Made by a program: the position numbers and the translations under genes. Below, piece after piece: positions 1-6,012 of a stretch of 22,736 nt of DNA (position 1 is its first letter; every line of letters begins with the position of its first letter). The stretch comes from JAYOFM01 sp038117225 (GTDB lineage: Bacteria; Pseudomonadota; Alphaproteobacteria; Rhodospirillales; Casp-alpha2). Where the stretch lies: contig JAYOFM010000060.1 in NCBI GenBank assembly GCA_038117225.1, positions 1 to 22,736 of the forward strand, in the 5' to 3' direction. The notes beneath the pieces were generated by a model that saw only the letters and a list, made by a program, of their open reading frames with translations, searched no databases and had not been told where the DNA came from.

Positions 1-115
1 TGGCTTGAGGGATTGATCCGCCTCAAGTCTCCAAAACGTGGAAGCTTAAACGGTTAATTGTCCGCTTGTGCGCTGATTTGGCGTGGTCATCGGATTCCAT
101 GTTGACGAGCCGGTT

Positions 116-295
116 TCATGCCACATGAATGCCCGCTGCTTCGCCGAAACTCCCGACGATCAGCGCCTTCGCATGGTTGATCATTTTCTGTCGTTCCTGG
201 CTTTTGATGAAAAAGGCATGCTTGCCGTGTTTCCGAGAATAGGTGACGAAATTATGTAGGCCATATGTGATCAAAAAGTTTTGTTCTCTACTCAT
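116..295 (-). CDS. Hypothetical small protein, 59 aa
   Basis: I do not recognise this protein. The start at 295 is chosen because AAGGAAG lies about 5 bases upstream of the ATG. A longer reading that begins at 343 has no ribosome binding site. The product begins MSREQNFLITYGLHNF, is basic and rich in His, Lys and aromatic residues, and has no membrane segment or signal peptide. Amino-acid composition looks natural rather than like a shadow frame of GC-rich DNA, and no competing gene lies on the other strand. It follows the cold-shock gene on the same strand, about 250 bases downstream, so it may have its own promoter. Function is unknown. Confidence 0.5.
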   Translation of the reverse strand: MSREQNFLITYGLHNFVTYSRKHGKHAFFIKSQERQKMINHAKALIVGSFGEAAGIHVA

Positions 296-477
296 GTTTC
301 TTCCTTGATATCGCATAGGCCGGTGACGGCCGCTCTCGAGCAAAGCCCGGGAGCAAGGCTGGGCACATCGCCGGCGGTAAATTTAAAAAATCTGAGAAAC
401 CGGGCCAATTGGCGTGATCATCGGACCTTGCGGCCATCAACGATCATGCCAACTGGCTCATCGGTTCAGTCTTCAAA

Positions 478-499
478 TGACGGCGCCAAGGCGCCATCA
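478..499 (-). terminator. Possible weak terminator hairpin after the cold-shock gene
   Basis: An inverted repeat of about 10 bases per side, centred on GGCGCC-TT-GGCGCC, lies 48 bases past the cold-shock stop codon. On the minus strand it is followed by only a short TTTG, so termination would be weak. The pairing is visible; the role is inferred. Confidence 0.3.
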
Positions 500-546
500 C
501 TTGGTCGTATTTAGTGAAATATTCCGCGTCGAAACTCGCAACCGCG

Positions 547-756
547 TCAGTCGGCGGCCTTCAGGTTCTCGGCGGAAGATTTGCCGTCGCGGCCGGGCTC
601 GACATCATAGGTGAGCTTTTGCCCTTCGCTTAGGGAACTCATGCCGGCGCGTTCGACGGCGGAAATGTGGACAAAAGCGTCCTTCGAGCCGTCTTCGGGT
701 TCGATGAAGCCGAAGCCCTTGGCTGCATTGAAGAATTTTACAGTACCTGTGGTCAT
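547..756 (-). CDS. csp: Cold-shock protein (CspA family), 69 aa
   Basis: Single cold-shock domain (OB fold) that binds single-stranded RNA/DNA and melts RNA secondary structure in the cytoplasm. The hallmark RNP1 motif KGFGFI and RNP2-like AFVHIS are both present, after the usual opening TGTVKFFN. The length is typical of the family. Two in-frame ATGs occur (762 and 756). The one at 756 is preferred because AGAGGA sits about 8 bases upstream of it and almost touches the other. Transcription probably starts near 905 from a strong promoter, leaving a leader of about 150 bases, as in cspA of Escherichia coli, where the leader controls mRNA stability and translation by temperature. That regulatory parallel is inference; the family assignment is secure. 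Confidence 0.95.
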   Translation of the reverse strand: MTTGTVKFFNAAKGFGFIEPEDGSKDAFVHISAVERAGMSSLSEGQKLTYDVEPGRDGKSSAENLKAAD

Positions 757-911
757 TATCATGTCCTCTAACAGGAGTTTAGTATCCGCGCCTCACATCA
801 TGTGATGGGCGGGGTGTTTAACGACTCACATTGTCAGGGGATAAATAAACCAACCGGCTGACCGGCAATTCACGTAACACACTTAAAACGTAAAACGTAA
901 ACAACTTATGT

Positions 912-941
912 GATATATGGGCGCATTTTCGGAAAAGTCAA
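912..941 (-). promoter_or_regulatory. Sigma-70 type promoter of the cold-shock gene
   Basis: On the minus strand TTGACT (936-941) and TATATC (912-917) are separated by 18 bases. The match is five of six for the -35 box and four of six for the -10 box. It lies 156 bases upstream of the csp start and implies a long 5' leader. The leader contains the perfect inverted repeat TCACAT-N-ATGTGA (793-805) and an AT-rich stretch with a repeated AAAACGT. Confidence 0.6.
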
Positions 942-1041
942 TAGCTGAAGGGCCACGACTCACGCTCTAGTTCTATTCGAGGAAAACTAGCCGGCACACA
1001 TCAATGGTACGCCCGCCGCTCAGGGAAGTCTCGGACGGTTT

Positions 1042-1998
1042 TCAGGCAGCGTCCATGTGCTCCAGCAGAAACGCCGCCGTGAATAGATCCAGATGGGCGC
1101 CGCCGGCGTTCTTGAAAAAGGTGATCTCGTCGTCCGAGGTGCGGCCCGGGTGTTTGCCCTGGCAGATGTCGAAGTGGTCGGCGAGCACGTCGGCCGCGGT
1201 GAGGGCGCCGCTTTCCATGGGCTGGGTGATGTCACCGGCGCGACCCAGGGTAAAGCGGCGTGAATTGACGAACACCGAGGCCTTGCGCGCCGCCTCGTCG
1301 TCGGCCTCGCGCATCTCGGGCGTATAGCCGCCGACCAGGTCCAGGTGGGCGCCGGGTTTCAACCACTCACCCAGGATCAGCGGTTCCGCCGACATGGTGG
1401 CGCAGCAGATGATGTCGGCCTCGCGCGCCGCCGCTTCCCGGTCGGCCGTCGCTTCCGCCGGGATGCCGTCACGCAGCAGCATTTCCGCCAGGGTGGCGGC
1501 GCGTTCCATGCCGCGATTCCAGATCAGCACGCGGCCGATTGTGGGGCGCTCGGCCACATGGGCGCGGATCAGGTGCGGTGCCAGTTCGCCGGCGCCGACC
1601 ATCAGCAGGCAGTGCGCGTCGCGGCGCGCCAGGTAGCGGGTGCCAAGGCCGGAATCGGCGGCGGTCTTGCGCAACGTCAACGCGTTGCCGTCGACGGTCA
1701 GCGTCGGCGTGCCGGTGTCGCCATCGAACAACTGGTAAACCGCCTGAATGCTCGGATGGTTGCCTGGATTGGCGGCGTTGGTCGGTAGCACGGTGACCAT
1801 CTTGACGCCGAACATGGTGCCGTAGTTCCAGGCCGGCAGGATCAGAAACCCCTCTCCGGGAACACCCTGGCCCTCGGGTGGCACCAGCGTCGAGGTATCG
1901 ACCAGCGGCATGTCGCCCTTGTGGGCCTGCTCCAGCGCATCGATTAACGCCTCGTAATCCAACAGGCGGTGTGCCGTATTGCCGTCGACGAACCGCAT
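1042..1998 (-). CDS. Ornithine cyclodeaminase / mu-crystallin family protein, likely cyclic-imine (ketimine) reductase, 318 aa
   Basis: NAD(P)-dependent enzyme of the ornithine cyclodeaminase/mu-crystallin family. Visible features are the substrate-side Lys in FGVKMV (about residue 66), the TLRKTAADSGLGTRYLA helix (108-124), the Rossmann glycine motif VGAGELAPH (134-142) and the nucleotide-specificity segment IWNRG (159-163). True ornithine cyclodeaminases have an aspartate in a GGD/GAD motif near residue 228. Here the equivalent stretch is LVGGYTPEMREAD, without that Asp. This form is usual in delta-1-pyrroline-2-carboxylate or related imine reductases, so reduction of a cyclic imine is more likely than ornithine deamination. 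The exact substrate is not known. It is 70 bases downstream of the lytic transglycosylase gene on the same strand. Confidence 0.85.
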   Translation of the reverse strand: MRFVDGNTAHRLLDYEALIDALEQAHKGDMPLVDTSTLVPPEGQGVPGEGFLILPAWNYGTMFGVKMVTVLPTNAANPGNHPSIQAVYQLFDGDTGTPTLTVDGNALTLRKTAADSGLGTRYLARRDAHCLLMVGAGELAPHLIRAHVAERPTIGRVLIWNRGMERAATLAEMLLRDGIPAEATADREAAAREADIICCATMSAEPLILGEWLKPGAHLDLVGGYTPEMREADDEAARKASVFVNSRRFTLGRAGDITQPMESGALTAADVLADHFDICQGKHPGRTSDDEITFFKNAGGAHLDLFTAAFLLEHMDAA

Positions 1999-2069
1999 GG
2001 AATTGTCCCGCCCACATGTGCGGGGGAAACGTTAGCAGACGGTGGGGCGGGCGTCAGGCCAGATTGACG

Positions 2070-3131
2070 TCAGGAGGGGTCGGCGGCGGGAATGATGGGT
2101 GTCGCCGCCGTGGGCACCGGCGGGGTCAGGACGTAGCGGTGTTTGCGCCAGCTCTTCATCTGATTTTGGCGCCTCTGCGCAAACGCCTTGTCGCGGTCGA
2201 ACGTCATCAATTGCTTGATCTCGTCCTTGCGCTTGCGTTGCAGTTCGGCGGTTCTGAGAGCGACCAAGTGTTTCAAGGCTTCCGGGCGCGAACGCGCATT
2301 GCGCCAGGCGGCCAGTTGCTGGCGGCGTGTATCCTTGCGGGCTTGGCCGTTCGCGCCGGTGGCGACGGTCGCCGCGGCGGCGCGGCGCTTGGCCAGGCTG
2401 CCATTGAGCTGTTGGGTGCGCGCGTCGTCGATGTAACGCGCGGCGGCGGGCAGTTGGCGGATGCGATCGACGCGGACCTCGGCGCTTGAAATGGTGCCGG
2501 ATGGGTCGCCGGGGGATTGCGTGGGCGGCAGTTTGCGGCCATCGACCCGGGCAATTAGGTCCTCCGATATGCCCTTCAACTTGGCCCACAGTCGGGTCAC
2601 CTTGCGGCGGTAATACTGACCGCGATCCGGTGTTGCCGAATGGTAGCGACCGGCGGCGAGCGTCCACGAACGTTTCTCATCGTAAAGACGTTTCAGGAAG
2701 TCGGCGCCGTAGGCCGTGTTATTCTTGGGTTCCAGCGCTTCCGACAGGCTGGCAAAGGCGTCGCCGTGGAAGTGCAGGTTAATCTGCATGCAGCCGACGT
2801 CGATATTGGTGACGCCTTGGCCGCGCAGGACCTCCACATCGGCCAGGGCCTCGGCCTTACTGTCATAGAAACGGCCTTTGCCGAACACGGTGACCGTCCA
2901 CGGCCAGGCAAAGATTGCCCGGCGGCTTTTATCCCATTTTCCTGATTCGGCAAGGGAAATGGCGGTCAATAGGTGGCGCGGGATGCCCAGTTGGCGTTCC
3001 TGTGCCTGCGTATGCGCTGCACATAAGTTCCATGCGTTATCAATGGGTTGCAGGGCGTGTGCCGGCGTTGCTTGGATCGCCGCCAGTATCGCCGCGCTGA
3101 TTGCCGCCGTCGCCATGGTGCCGAAACGCAT
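2070..3131 (-). CDS. Secreted lytic transglycosylase (SLT domain) with long basic C-terminal tail, 353 aa
   Basis: Cleaves the MurNAc-GlcNAc bond of peptidoglycan in the periplasm. The start at 3131 is preferred because GAGGG lies 7-8 bases upstream and the resulting N-terminus is a clean signal peptide (residues 1-26, ending AHA). An upstream in-frame ATG at 3167 would add 12 residues and spoil it. The SLT fold spans about 35-185: catalytic Glu in SLAESGKWD (E62), the core motif CMQINLHFH (114-122) and AAGRYHS (159-165), where the Tyr is typical. From about 190 to the end the chain is rich in Arg, Lys, Ala and Gln, with predicted long helices and repeated RxxA patterns. This tail has no family I recognise and could bind wall polymer or a partner. 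Confidence 0.85.
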   Translation of the reverse strand: MRFGTMATAAISAAILAAIQATPAHALQPIDNAWNLCAAHTQAQERQLGIPRHLLTAISLAESGKWDKSRRAIFAWPWTVTVFGKGRFYDSKAEALADVEVLRGQGVTNIDVGCMQINLHFHGDAFASLSEALEPKNNTAYGADFLKRLYDEKRSWTLAAGRYHSATPDRGQYYRRKVTRLWAKLKGISEDLIARVDGRKLPPTQSPGDPSGTISSAEVRVDRIRQLPAAARYIDDARTQQLNGSLAKRRAAAATVATGANGQARKDTRRQQLAAWRNARSRPEALKHLVALRTAELQRKRKDEIKQLMTFDRDKAFAQRRQNQMKSWRKHRYVLTPPVPTAATPIIPAADPS

Positions 3132-3308
3132 GTTCAAACCCTCAATACCTACCCGGGAATGGAGCAAACCCCGTGCCAGGAAGCGGGATCACGGCCTGGT
3201 GGCAGATTAAGGGTGTAAGGTTTTCAAGAGATTAACGGCGCGCGGCGGGGCGCCGGCGGCCATCGTAGATGGCTCAGTAAAAAATGCTGCATGGCACAAT
3301 ATTTATTG

Positions 3309-3337
3309 TTGCGATTGCGAAATCGCATGCCTAGTAT
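3309..3337 (+). promoter_or_regulatory. Promoter of the small RNA
   Basis: TTGCGA (3309-3314), a 17-base spacer and TAGTAT (3332-3337) form a sigma-70 type promoter. Each box matches four of six consensus bases. The predicted transcript start, about 3343, coincides with the first base of the small RNA's 5' stem. Confidence 0.5.
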
Positions 3338-3342
3338 AACCC

Positions 3343-3448
3343 ATCGCGGCATTCGGCGGGCATCTCCCCCCTTTAGTCTCCCAATATGCCGCGATATAGG
3401 ATGTTTCCTCCCAAACTCGGGCCGTGCTTGCGCGGCCCGTTCTTTTTT
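3343..3448 (+). ncRNA. Trans-acting small RNA resembling the alphaproteobacterial suhB/mmgR (alpha-r8) family
   Basis: A complete small RNA gene sits in the 364-base gap between two leftward genes. Three structural parts are visible. The first is a perfect 10-bp stem, ATCGCGGCAT (3343-3352) with ATGCCGCGAT (3386-3395), whose loop carries CTCCCCCC and GTCTCCC. The second is GTTT-CCTCCC-AAAC (3403-3416), which shows a CCUCCC loop. The third is a 7-bp intrinsic terminator hairpin followed by T-rich sequence. CU-rich loops of this kind pair with ribosome binding sites of target mRNAs. The stem, CU loop and terminator layout and the TTTCCTCCCAAACT segment match my memory of the suhB (later mmgR) family, which limits polyhydroxybutyrate storage in Sinorhizobium. 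The family name is from memory and unverified. Confidence 0.65.
3418..3448 (+). terminator. Rho-independent terminator of the small RNA
   Basis: CGGGCCG (3418-3424) pairs perfectly with CGGCCCG (3433-3439) around an 8-base loop and is followed by TTCTTTTTT. Neither neighbouring gene is on the plus strand, so the terminator points to an independent plus-strand transcript. Confidence 0.85.
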
Positions 3449-3495
3449 GGCGCGGCCGCACAAGAAAAAAATGGTGCATCGCAACAGGAAAAGCG

Positions 3496-4419
3496 TTATT
3501 CAGCAGCGACCCGGGGCAATAGAAAATCCGTGTCGATTGTCGCCAGCGCCTCTGTCATGGGCCGAAGCCGCGCCTTCATGGCGGCGAATTCGGTGCCTTG
3601 GGCCAATCGCGCCTCGTCCATATAGAGAGCGCGGTTGATTTCGACCTGGATCGCATGCACGCCGGCTATTGGCCGGCCGTAGTGTCGGGTTGTGTGTCCG
3701 CCAGCATAGGGCTTGTTGCGAATGACGTTGAAGCCGGCGTCGCGCAACGCCTGTTCGGCGGCCGCCGTGACCTCGGGCGCGCAGGCGGAACCGTGACAGT
3801 CGCCAAGCACGATATCGACCCGCTTTCGCCCCCGCCCCGCGACTTCGGCGGTGCCCGCCGACGGCATGGAATGGCAATCCACCAGCAGGGCAGCGCCAAA
3901 ACCGCTCTGGGCCTCGCTCAACAAGGCGGCGAGCGCCGCGTGATAGGGGTGATGATGGCGCTCGATGCGAGCCTTGGCGGCGGCGTACGAAAGCCGCCCG
4001 TCATAGATTTCCTCGCCGTTGGCGACGATGCGCGGCACCGTGCCGAGACCGGCGGCGACCCGGGGCGACCGGGTGACCACGTGATCGGGCAGTTCATCGG
4101 TGAACATGTCCGGATCCAGCTCATAGGCTTCCCGGTTGACGTCCAGATAGGCGCGCGGGAAATGCGCCAGTAACAACGGCGCGCCCAGCGCCGGCACGTC
4201 GTCAAACAGATCATCGACGAAAGCGTCCTCGGACTTACGCAGCCGGGTGGCGTCCAGACGCGCCTCGGTCAGGAAGTCGGGTGAATAACGACGGCCCGAA
4301 TGCGGCGAGGCGAACACGGCGGGGGAAAGCAGCCGCGACGGCCGTCGCACCTCGACATCGGCGCGCGCCAGTAGGGCCGCGTCCAATGGATGTGAGAGGC
4401 ATTGAACCGACGGCGCCAT
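3496..4419 (-). CDS. N-formylglutamate amidohydrolase family protein, 307 aa
   Basis: Zinc-dependent amidohydrolase of the N-formylglutamate deformylase family (PF05013), which in characterised members releases formate from N-formyl-L-glutamate, the last step of one histidine degradation route. Family signatures seen are FASPHSGRRY (36-45, with metal-binding His), RAYLDVNRE (89-97), HHHPYHAAL (155-163) and LLVDCHSMPS (178-187). Near the C-terminus HAIQVEINRALYMDE is the conserved Glu/Asn strand. AAAGGA lies 6 bases before the ATG. No other hut gene is nearby, so the substrate may be a different N-acyl amino acid. The upstream region is shared with the divergent tRNA promoter. Confidence 0.88.
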   Translation of the reverse strand: MAPSVQCLSHPLDAALLARADVEVRRPSRLLSPAVFASPHSGRRYSPDFLTEARLDATRLRKSEDAFVDDLFDDVPALGAPLLLAHFPRAYLDVNREAYELDPDMFTDELPDHVVTRSPRVAAGLGTVPRIVANGEEIYDGRLSYAAAKARIERHHHPYHAALAALLSEAQSGFGAALLVDCHSMPSAGTAEVAGRGRKRVDIVLGDCHGSACAPEVTAAAEQALRDAGFNVIRNKPYAGGHTTRHYGRPIAGVHAIQVEINRALYMDEARLAQGTEFAAMKARLRPMTEALATIDTDFLLPRVAAE

Positions 4420-4607
4420 TCGAGGTCCTTTCGCGTTCGTCTCCGGCGTTGACCCGATCCGGGGCCGATCATGAAACTGCCGAATGGTCGAACGAATTTT
4501 CTATCGCGGCTGGCGGGGTGGTGCAACGATGCCGTTGCCGAACGGCCCGGCGCCACCGGTTGCCGTTCCTGCCGGTGGCCTTGGCGTGTCTTGGGCTTGT
4601 CCCGGGC

Positions 4608-4636
4608 TTGTCAAGGTGGCGGACGAGCGTTAAAAC
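4608..4636 (+). promoter_or_regulatory. Promoter of the tRNA gene
   Basis: TTGTCA (4608-4613) and TAAAAC (4631-4636) are separated by 17 bases and lie 44 bases upstream of the mature tRNA. The -35 box matches five of six consensus bases. Confidence 0.6.
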
Positions 4637-4679
4637 CCGACCTCTCGACGTTCACACCCGAGGTGAGCGGCGGGATAAA

Positions 4680-4754
4680 GGGCGCGTAGCTCAGCGGGAG
4701 AGCACCTCGTTGACATCGAGGGGGTCACTGGTTCAATCCCAGTCGTGCCCACCA
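4680..4754 (+). tRNA. tRNA-Val (anticodon GAC), CCA encoded
   Basis: A full cloverleaf of 75 bases can be drawn. It has a 7-bp acceptor stem (GGGCGCG with CGTGCCC, one G-U), a D arm GCTC-AGCGGGA-GAGC, and an anticodon arm CCTCG-TTGACAT-CGAGG with anticodon GAC. The variable loop has five bases, the T arm is ACTGG-TTCAATC-CCAGT, the discriminator is A, and the encoded CCA is at 4752-4754. GAC reads valine GUC/GUU codons. The gene is single, with its own promoter and terminator, and no integrase or duplicated 3' end marks it as an attachment site. Confidence 0.97.
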
Positions 4755-4755
4755 T

Positions 4756-4793
4756 CGAAACCTCCTGGGAAACCAGGGGGTTTCGTCATTTTT
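4756..4793 (+). terminator. Rho-independent terminator of tRNA-Val
   Basis: A 13-bp stem (CGAAACCTCCTGG with CCAGGGGGTTTCG, one G-U) is closed by a GAAA tetraloop and followed by TCATTTTT. It begins two bases after the tRNA CCA. Confidence 0.9.
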
Positions 4794-4804
4794 GGGGCGC
4801 GGGG

Positions 4805-5752
4805 TTAGTCGTCCCCGCTCGGCTGGAACCCCACCGTATCGGCGTATTTTTCCAGTTCCGCCTCATCCATGTAGGCCTCTTCCCAGGCCTTGATCTGGTC
4901 GAAGCCGGCGAAGGTGTGGAGGTCGCCGAGGGGTTGGCCGGTGGCGGCGGCCGCGGCGGCGGCGCCCTCGGTCTCGGCGGCGACGCCGCGCTGTTTGAGG
5001 TCATTGGCGAAGTCCTGCAGGGCGCGGAGGGAGACCCGCAGCATGGCGCCCGGCAGGATGGTGAGGGCGATGCCGAGATCGTTCATCTGCTGTTCACTGA
5101 GACGCGGCGAGACGCCGGTCTGGTTATAGAGGATCGGCCCCTCGACCTCCCTACACACCCGTTCCACCTCTGCCATGTCGGTCGGCCCCTCGACGAAGGC
5201 CATGTCGGCACCGGCGGCGAGGTAGGCGTTGGCGCGCTCGATGGCAATGTCGATGCTGCCGCCGACGGCGCCTCGGGAATCGGTGCGGGCGATGATGACG
5301 AAGTCCTTGTCGATTTCATCGCGGGCGTCGGCGGCGGCGCGGTATTTGCCGACCGCTTCCACCATCGGGATGACTCGGCGGCCGGCGACATGGCCGCAGC
5401 GTTTGGGAATGACCTGATCCTCGATGTGGATCGCGGCGACGCCGGTCTGGATGTATTCACGCACCGTGCGGATGACATTGATGGCGTTGCCGTAGCCGTT
5501 GTCGGCGTCGGCGATCACCGGCACGTCGACCGCGTTGGCGATGTAACGCGCGTTGGCCTGCATCTCGGTCATGGTGGCGAGGCCAGCGTCGGGCATGCCG
5601 AGCAGCGATACCGAGGTGCCGTAGCCGGTCATGTAGACGGCGGCAAAGCCGGCCTGATCGAGAATCCGCGCCGACATGGCGTTGTAACAGCCGGGAACCA
5701 CCAGGGTTTCGCCGGATTTCAAGAGTTCGCGCAGACGCGTGGTTTGGCGCAT
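4805..5752 (-). CDS. Isocitrate lyase / PEP mutase superfamily protein (carboxyvinyl-carboxyphosphonate phosphorylmutase-like), 315 aa
   Basis: TIM-barrel enzyme that makes or breaks C-C or C-P bonds next to a carboxylate using Mg2+. Members include methylisocitrate lyase, oxaloacetate decarboxylase and dimethylmalate lyase. The start at 5752 has AAGGAGG 8 bases upstream; in-frame sequence before it looks non-coding. Motifs seen are VVPGCYNAMSAR (18-29), the substrate loop YMTGYGTS (40-47), the metal site ADADNGYGN (81-89) and the signature IEDQVIPKRCGH (110-121) with the catalytic-loop Cys. After about residue 255 there is an Ala/Glu-rich linker followed by a helical C-terminal extension. 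The precise substrate cannot be told. It lies 41 bases downstream of the amidohydrolase remnant and was probably its operon partner. Confidence 0.87.
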   Translation of the reverse strand: MRQTTRLRELLKSGETLVVPGCYNAMSARILDQAGFAAVYMTGYGTSVSLLGMPDAGLATMTEMQANARYIANAVDVPVIADADNGYGNAINVIRTVREYIQTGVAAIHIEDQVIPKRCGHVAGRRVIPMVEAVGKYRAAADARDEIDKDFVIIARTDSRGAVGGSIDIAIERANAYLAAGADMAFVEGPTDMAEVERVCREVEGPILYNQTGVSPRLSEQQMNDLGIALTILPGAMLRVSLRALQDFANDLKQRGVAAETEGAAAAAAATGQPLGDLHTFAGFDQIKAWEEAYMDEAELEKYADTVGFQPSGDD

Positions 5753-5793
5753 GGGGTCGTCCTCCTTGCTGAATCGTCGAAAAGGGGCGTCGT

Positions 5794-5904
5794 CTAGTCG
5801 GCGTCGAAACCGTAGAGCGTGGCGGCGTTGGCGCAGATGACCTTGCGCTGGGTGGCTCGCGGCAGGTCGATGTGGCAATCGGCGGAAATGACGGCGTATT
5901 TCAT
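5794..5904 (-). pseudogene. Remnant of an amidohydrolase (amidohydrolase-2 / ACMSD-like) with the centre deleted in frame
   Basis: This is a 36-codon reading frame with a strong ribosome binding site (GGGAGGG, about 6 bases before the ATG). The first 13 to 15 residues, MKYAVISADCHIDLP, are the typical N-terminus of an amidohydrolase-2 family protein, including the SADCHID metal-site strand. The remainder, RKVICANAATLYGFD, is the typical C-terminal end of the same family. Intact members have about 350 residues, so roughly 300 codons of the middle are missing with the frame kept. The fragment cannot form the barrel. Recognition of both ends is from knowledge of the family; the internal deletion is inferred. 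Confidence 0.7.
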
Positions 5905-5934
5905 GAATCCCTCCCCAACCCGCATCTGCGCGGC

Positions 5935-5943
5935 TTGTATACA
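5935..5943. promoter_or_regulatory. TTGTATACA operator-like site A
   Basis: Palindromic core GTATAC in the 108-base divergent region, 31 bases from the amidohydrolase remnant start and 69 bases from the oxidoreductase start. The minus-strand TATACA could also serve as a -10 box. GTATAC-centred palindromes are typical of GntR-family (FCD subfamily, such as UxuR) operators. It shares TTGTATAC with site B at 15223. The regulator is not encoded in this window. Confidence 0.4.
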
Positions 5944-6012
5944 GTTTACATGACGCCGTATTCAGTTGAAAGATGGCCCCGAGGACTCGGAAATAATGGG
6001 AGCGCAATCCAC

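Noticed and set aside
4..27. CTTGAGG / CCTCAAG inverted repeat at the left edge as terminator of the 59-aa gene
   Set aside because: Almost 90 bases past the stop codon and no T tract, and the window ends there.
1345..1788. Long plus-strand open frames opposite the ornithine cyclodeaminase-family gene
   Set aside because: Antisense shadow of a GC-rich gene: Arg/Gly/Ala-rich, no family motif, no ribosome binding site. The same applies to the long frames opposite the CoxL-like gene (12211-13248) and opposite degP (17550-18443).
3259..3273. GCCATC-GTA-GATGGC hairpin upstream of the small RNA
   Set aside because: Stem of 6 bp with a 3-base loop and no T tract on either strand; no supporting context for a terminator or operator.
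4680..4793. tRNA-Val as attachment site of an integrated element
   Set aside because: No integrase and no repeated tRNA 3' end in the window; the tRNA is followed at once by its own terminator.
4745..5797. 350-codon plus-strand frame over the isocitrate lyase-like gene
   Set aside because: It starts inside the tRNA and its terminator and is the Gly/Val/Asp-rich mirror of a gene with clear catalytic motifs on the other strand.
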